Shown: positions 61,328 through 64,000 of the stretch, piece by piece
Layout: every line of letters starts with the position of its first letter
How positions within the stretch are numbered: the stretch's first letter is position 1
Origin: Omphalotus guepiniiformis
Lineage: Eukaryota > Basidiomycota > Agaricomycetes > Agaricales > Omphalotaceae
Direction: 5' to 3'
Assembly: GCA_028554645.1 (NCBI GenBank)
Contig: JAQOOI010000079.1
Location: 1,984,001 to 2,048,000, forward strand
Length of the DNA: 64,000 nt
The notes under the pieces: generated by a model
Seen by the model: only the letters and a program-made list of their open reading frames with translations
What the model was told of the DNA's origin: nothing
The model's database searches: none
Position numbers and translations under genes: made by a program

Positions 61328-62319
61328 AGGAACTATACCGGTTATTAGGCATTCAGGGGAGTTTCACAACGGCATATCACCCACAGACGAATGGACAGAC
61401 GGAACGGATGAACCAAGAGATTGAACATTATCTCCGGTTATTCATCAATCAACATCAGAACGACTGGCATGAATGGTTACCGACAGCAGAGTTTGTGTTG
61501 AATGACAGAATACACTCAGCGACGGGTGTCACTCCGTTCTATGTGGATATGGGACGACATCCGTATAAGGGAACAGCTCCAAAAACTCCGTCGGCAAACC
61601 CCACAGCACAGGAATTTGCCGATAAGATGGTCAAGATCAGGGACGAAGTAGGAGCAGCACTCAAAAAGGCAAAGGAAGACATGACTCGGTATTACGACAA
61701 GAAAAGGAAACCATCAGTTGAATACAAGCTTAATGACAAAGTATGGCTTGAAGCGACAAATCTGACTTCTGATCGACCAATGAAGAAGTTGGATGATAAA
61801 CGATTTGGTCCTTTCGAAGTTGTAAAGAAAATTGGAGCGACGTCATACCAGCTAAAGATTCCGAAGACTTGGAAGAGAATACATCCAGTCTTTAACGAAG
61901 TTTTACTGTCACCCTATCATCCGCCTGAATTCCCCGAGCAGCCTAAGAATGATAATCCGCCACCAGTGATAGAAGGAGAAGAACCGGAGTTCGAAGTGGA
62001 AGAAATAGTAGATTCAGGGAAATATAGGGGAGGGAGATTCGGATACAAAGTCCAATGGAAGGGATACTCACGGCACGAACAAACATGGGAACCATTAGCA
62101 AACCTTGCAAACGCAAAAGAAGCAATCGAAGAGTTCCATAAAAAATTCCCCACTAAACCACGACCACCTCAGTTAAGAAAGATTGAGGTCCCAATTTCCT
62201 TATTCCCGACATCATTGTTACGACCTATCCCTGAAGCATGTACGGAAGTAGTAGAAACAAAGAAGATGCCGACAGAAGCATTAGCAGTGAAGTTAGGACG
62301 ATGGGGACATCGTCCCTAA
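61324..62319 (+). CDS. Truncated integrase with chromodomain, copy 1
   Basis: This is a 331-residue frame identical in layout to copy 2: AYHPQTNGQTERMNQEIEH with the catalytic Glu, a GPY/F-like module and a chromodomain (RGGRFGYKVQWKGYSRHEQT). It overlaps the RT stop by four bases (atga). The N-terminal zinc domain and first catalytic Asp are absent, so it cannot act as an integrase alone. Confidence 0.9.
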   Translation: MKELYRLLGIQGSFTTAYHPQTNGQTERMNQEIEHYLRLFINQHQNDWHEWLPTAEFVLNDRIHSATGVTPFYVDMGRHPYKGTAPKTPSANPTAQEFADKMVKIRDEVGAALKKAKEDMTRYYDKKRKPSVEYKLNDKVWLEATNLTSDRPMKKLDDKRFGPFEVVKKIGATSYQLKIPKTWKRIHPVFNEVLLSPYHPPEFPEQPKNDNPPPVIEGEEPEFEVEEIVDSGKYRGGRFGYKVQWKGYSRHEQTWEPLANLANAKEAIEEFHKKFPTKPRPPQLRKIEVPISLFPTSLLRPIPEACTEVVETKKMPTEALAVKLGRWGHRP

Positions 62320-62327
62320 GGAGGGGG
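62318..62327 (+). other. Polypurine tract of chromovirus copy 1
   Basis: aaggaggggg ends three bases before the 3' LTR (tgttacg at 62331), the expected plus-strand primer site. Copy 2 has the same tract at 54025-54034. Confidence 0.75.
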
Positions 62328-62330
62328 TCA

Positions 62331-62781
62331 TGTTACGAACATTTTCTTTTTCATCTTATCTCATTGTTTGTACATATAGACACTTTTATTATCAGTAGAT
62401 AACATCGTAAGTTATAGATCTAGGGTTATATTAAATACACACATATGTAGCATGATGATCGAGATCAAGCATGTAGACCTCAAGGCGATCACGATCATTA
62501 ATGAAGTACTTGAGGCAATCGAACTCATGGTAGACACACGGTGGATTAGTCAAGGGTTATAGCCCAGGGTTTAGGGTTTTATTTACATATATAATAAGTC
62601 CGCTTAGGTAGATATTTCTTTAGCTTCGATCTTGTCAATAACTCCTCGAGTTTAGACTTGTACTTAGCATACTTCCTTGTATCGTCTCTTTTCTCAATTC
62701 CACTTTCTGCTTTTCTCTTACTCGTGTGAAACTAAGATCATTGTGTTTGGTTATTTGAGTTTATAACTCGAGTCGCTGACA
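62331..62781 (+). repeat. 3' LTR of chromovirus copy 1
   Basis: 451 bases. It differs from the 5' LTR at about four positions by eye and is followed directly by the target duplication tgctg. Confidence 0.95.
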
Positions 62782-62850
62782 TGCTGGGAACAGGGCTAGG
62801 CAACTTCTTTGCACCAACTAGCACCTGTTTAAGCTCCTTCATCGAAAGTA

Positions 62851-63186
62851 TTAGTTTTTCGAACCTCCAGGAGTGTTTATAGACACTTGTCCATCAGACA
62901 AGGCCTTATACTCAACTCCCATCCTTTCTAGCTGTTCAAGTACTTGTACAGCCAATGTATCAACTTCATTATTTTCCATTCCCAGGGGGCTAGCTTCGTG
63001 CAGCTGCACCTGGTATACATTTGGCATAGATTCTACTTCATATAAGAACTGATCTGGGTGGACTTCTACATCCCATCCCTTCTCTTTTGCAATTTTCTCA
63101 ATCTTTTCCTTTCTAGTTTCTTTATCACCTTCATTTATCCAAGGAAGTGGTGAACCATCCTTTAGTTTTCCATCTATTCCTCGCAT
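62851..63186 (-). CDS. Gag downstream frame of the older retroelement
   Basis: This frame continues after the zinc-knuckle gag with GIDGKLKDGSPLPWINEGDK and a Lys/Glu-rich helix, a segment common downstream of the knuckle in basidiomycete Ty3/gypsy gags. It overlaps the upstream frame by about 55 bases in another phase. A one-base shift therefore separates the two halves, by frameshifting or decay. It ends in TAA at 62851. A further frame (MKELKQVLVGAKKLPSPVPS) starts near 62846 and runs into the copy 1 insertion. Confidence 0.55.
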   Translation of the reverse strand: MRGIDGKLKDGSPLPWINEGDKETRKEKIEKIAKEKGWDVEVHPDQFLYEVESMPNVYQVQLHEASPLGMENNEVDTLAVQVLEQLERMGVEYKALSDGQVSINTPGGSKN

Positions 63187-64000
63187 TTTGCTTCATCCAT
63201 CCCTTACTTACAAAGTGATGTTGAGCTGGACAGTCTTGTGAACCATGTCCTCTGCCTCCACACATGAAACAAGCTAGATCACGGGCAGGCATAACTCTAC
63301 TCGTGTGCAGAAGTCCTCTGGTAGGCATAGAAGACATACCAACATTCGTCGAAGACGCTAGACCCATATTTCCAGTGTTTCTACTTGACATTTGTACCAT
63401 CCTTATCAAGGACTTCATCATCTCTTGATTCTGGTTTGTCATAGTGTCTAGCTTCTGGTCAATGGTCTTAATTTTCGTCTCGTTATCATCTACTGTGTAC
63501 GAAATCTTTCGTTCCCACTCATTCTGTGCTTCCTCCTGCTTTATAGCAGTTAACCTGTCAGTCATAGATGGTCGGCTCGAGAGGGGTCTAGCTCCAGTGT
63601 TTATGACACCTGGTAGGCTCCAACTCGCTCCTACATCATATAATTCCTCAGGAGGAATAGCACATACAGCTTTTGCAGCTTTTACAACTTGCTCTAGAGT
63701 CCAAGGATCATCTCTTCGACGAACCCCTTCTCCAGTACCATTAGTTGATAATTTTCGAATAACTCTCTTTCTAAACTGTTCTTCTAGAGCAGCTAGATAT
63801 CCTTGTACTGCCTCGAAGTTCGAGATAACAGCATGTCCACTCATTAACTTCTTTGCTTCAATCTGATATGCCCTCGAGAAGGCCAAAAGCTTCTCTAGTT
63901 GACCAGATGGCACTAGCATGTACTTTTCAATTACACTCATGAGCCTTTGCTTCGAGCCATATCCGTCCTTATCACTAGAATCCGGATAGCAGTCAAGCAA
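63131..64000 (-). CDS. Gag (CCHC) of an older, different retroelement, cut by the window end
   Basis: This is an open frame of 289 codons running off the right edge. A helical capsid-like region is followed by a linker with a coiled-coil-like stretch (TIDQKLDTMTNQNQEMMKSL). A CCHC knuckle, CFMCGGRGHGSQDC, lies near the end. Sequence and knuckle differ from the chromovirus gag, so it is a separate element. Copies 1 and 2 sit inside its downstream part. Its LTRs are not in the window. Confidence 0.8.
   Translation of the reverse strand: MLDCYPDSSDKDGYGSKQRLMSVIEKYMLVPSGQLEKLLAFSRAYQIEAKKLMSGHAVISNFEAVQGYLAALEEQFRKRVIRKLSTNGTGEGVRRRDDPWTLEQVVKAAKAVCAIPPEELYDVGASWSLPGVINTGARPLSSRPSMTDRLTAIKQEEAQNEWERKISYTVDDNETKIKTIDQKLDTMTNQNQEMMKSLIRMVQMSSRNTGNMGLASSTNVGMSSMPTRGLLHTSRVMPARDLACFMCGGRGHGSQDCPAQHHFVSKGWMKQNARNRWKTKGWFTTSLDK

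Larger units (their letters stand above)
51086..62781 (+). mobile_element. Chromovirus (Ty3/gypsy) copy 1, interrupted by copy 2
   Basis: This is an LTR retrotransposon on the plus strand with LTRs at 51086-51536 and 62331-62781. It is flanked by the 5-base duplication tgctg (51081-51085, 62782-62786). The order is LTR, primer site, gag, protease, RT/RNase H, truncated integrase with chromodomain, polypurine tract, LTR. Protease is cut at 53568 by copy 2, inserted in reverse, and resumes at 59417. The two LTRs differ by about four bases by eye, so the insertion is recent. It is inserted into an older retroelement on the minus strand. Confidence 0.95.

Overview
The window reads as a basidiomycete fungus, most likely a mushroom-forming agaricomycete. 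Genes are broken by many 50-70 base introns, nearly all GT-AG with a few GC-AG. The content includes a Hva1-TUDOR protein, a DUF1769 (DUC1) protein, an OTT_1508-type deaminase, an NLR-like NACHT-ankyrin protein and chromodomain Ty3/gypsy retroelements. All assignments come from reading the sequence; no database search was run.

Region A (1-20 kb) holds ordinary genes: a 5'-cut MFS sugar transporter, a small TUDOR protein, a UDP-glycosyltransferase, a divergent CAX-type Ca2+/H+ exchanger, the type-1 protein phosphatase catalytic subunit, a long PH-domain protein and a 2-oxoglutarate/Fe(II) dioxygenase.

Region B (20-44 kb) is metabolic. It has an NCS1 nucleobase permease (22 exons) divergent from the dioxygenase, a DAO-type FAD oxidoreductase, a second MFS sugar transporter, two alpha/beta hydrolases, two old-yellow-enzyme genes with a non-autonomous hAT element between them, an OTT_1508 deaminase-like gene, a DUF1769 gene and a third alpha/beta hydrolase. 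Four of the duplicated genes (second transporter, second hydrolase and both OYEs) have splice-site or frame conflicts, so this may be a decaying duplicated catabolic or secondary-metabolism cluster.

Region C (44-64 kb) is an accessory region. A NACHT-ankyrin gene with seven near-identical 99-base repeats sits in a stretch almost devoid of CpG. It is followed by a solo LTR and a three-deep nest of retroelements. An older gag-bearing element on the minus strand (62.8-64 kb, with a fragment at 50.9-51.1 kb) is split by chromovirus copy 1 (51086-62781, TSD tgctg), which is itself split by an inverted near-identical chromovirus copy 2 (53569-59416). The chromovirus has a 13-base primer-binding site complementary to the predicted 5' end of its own transcript, as in Tf1-type self-priming. 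It also has a conserved slippery heptamer at the gag end, an in-frame TGA between protease and RT, and an integrase deletion shared by both copies.
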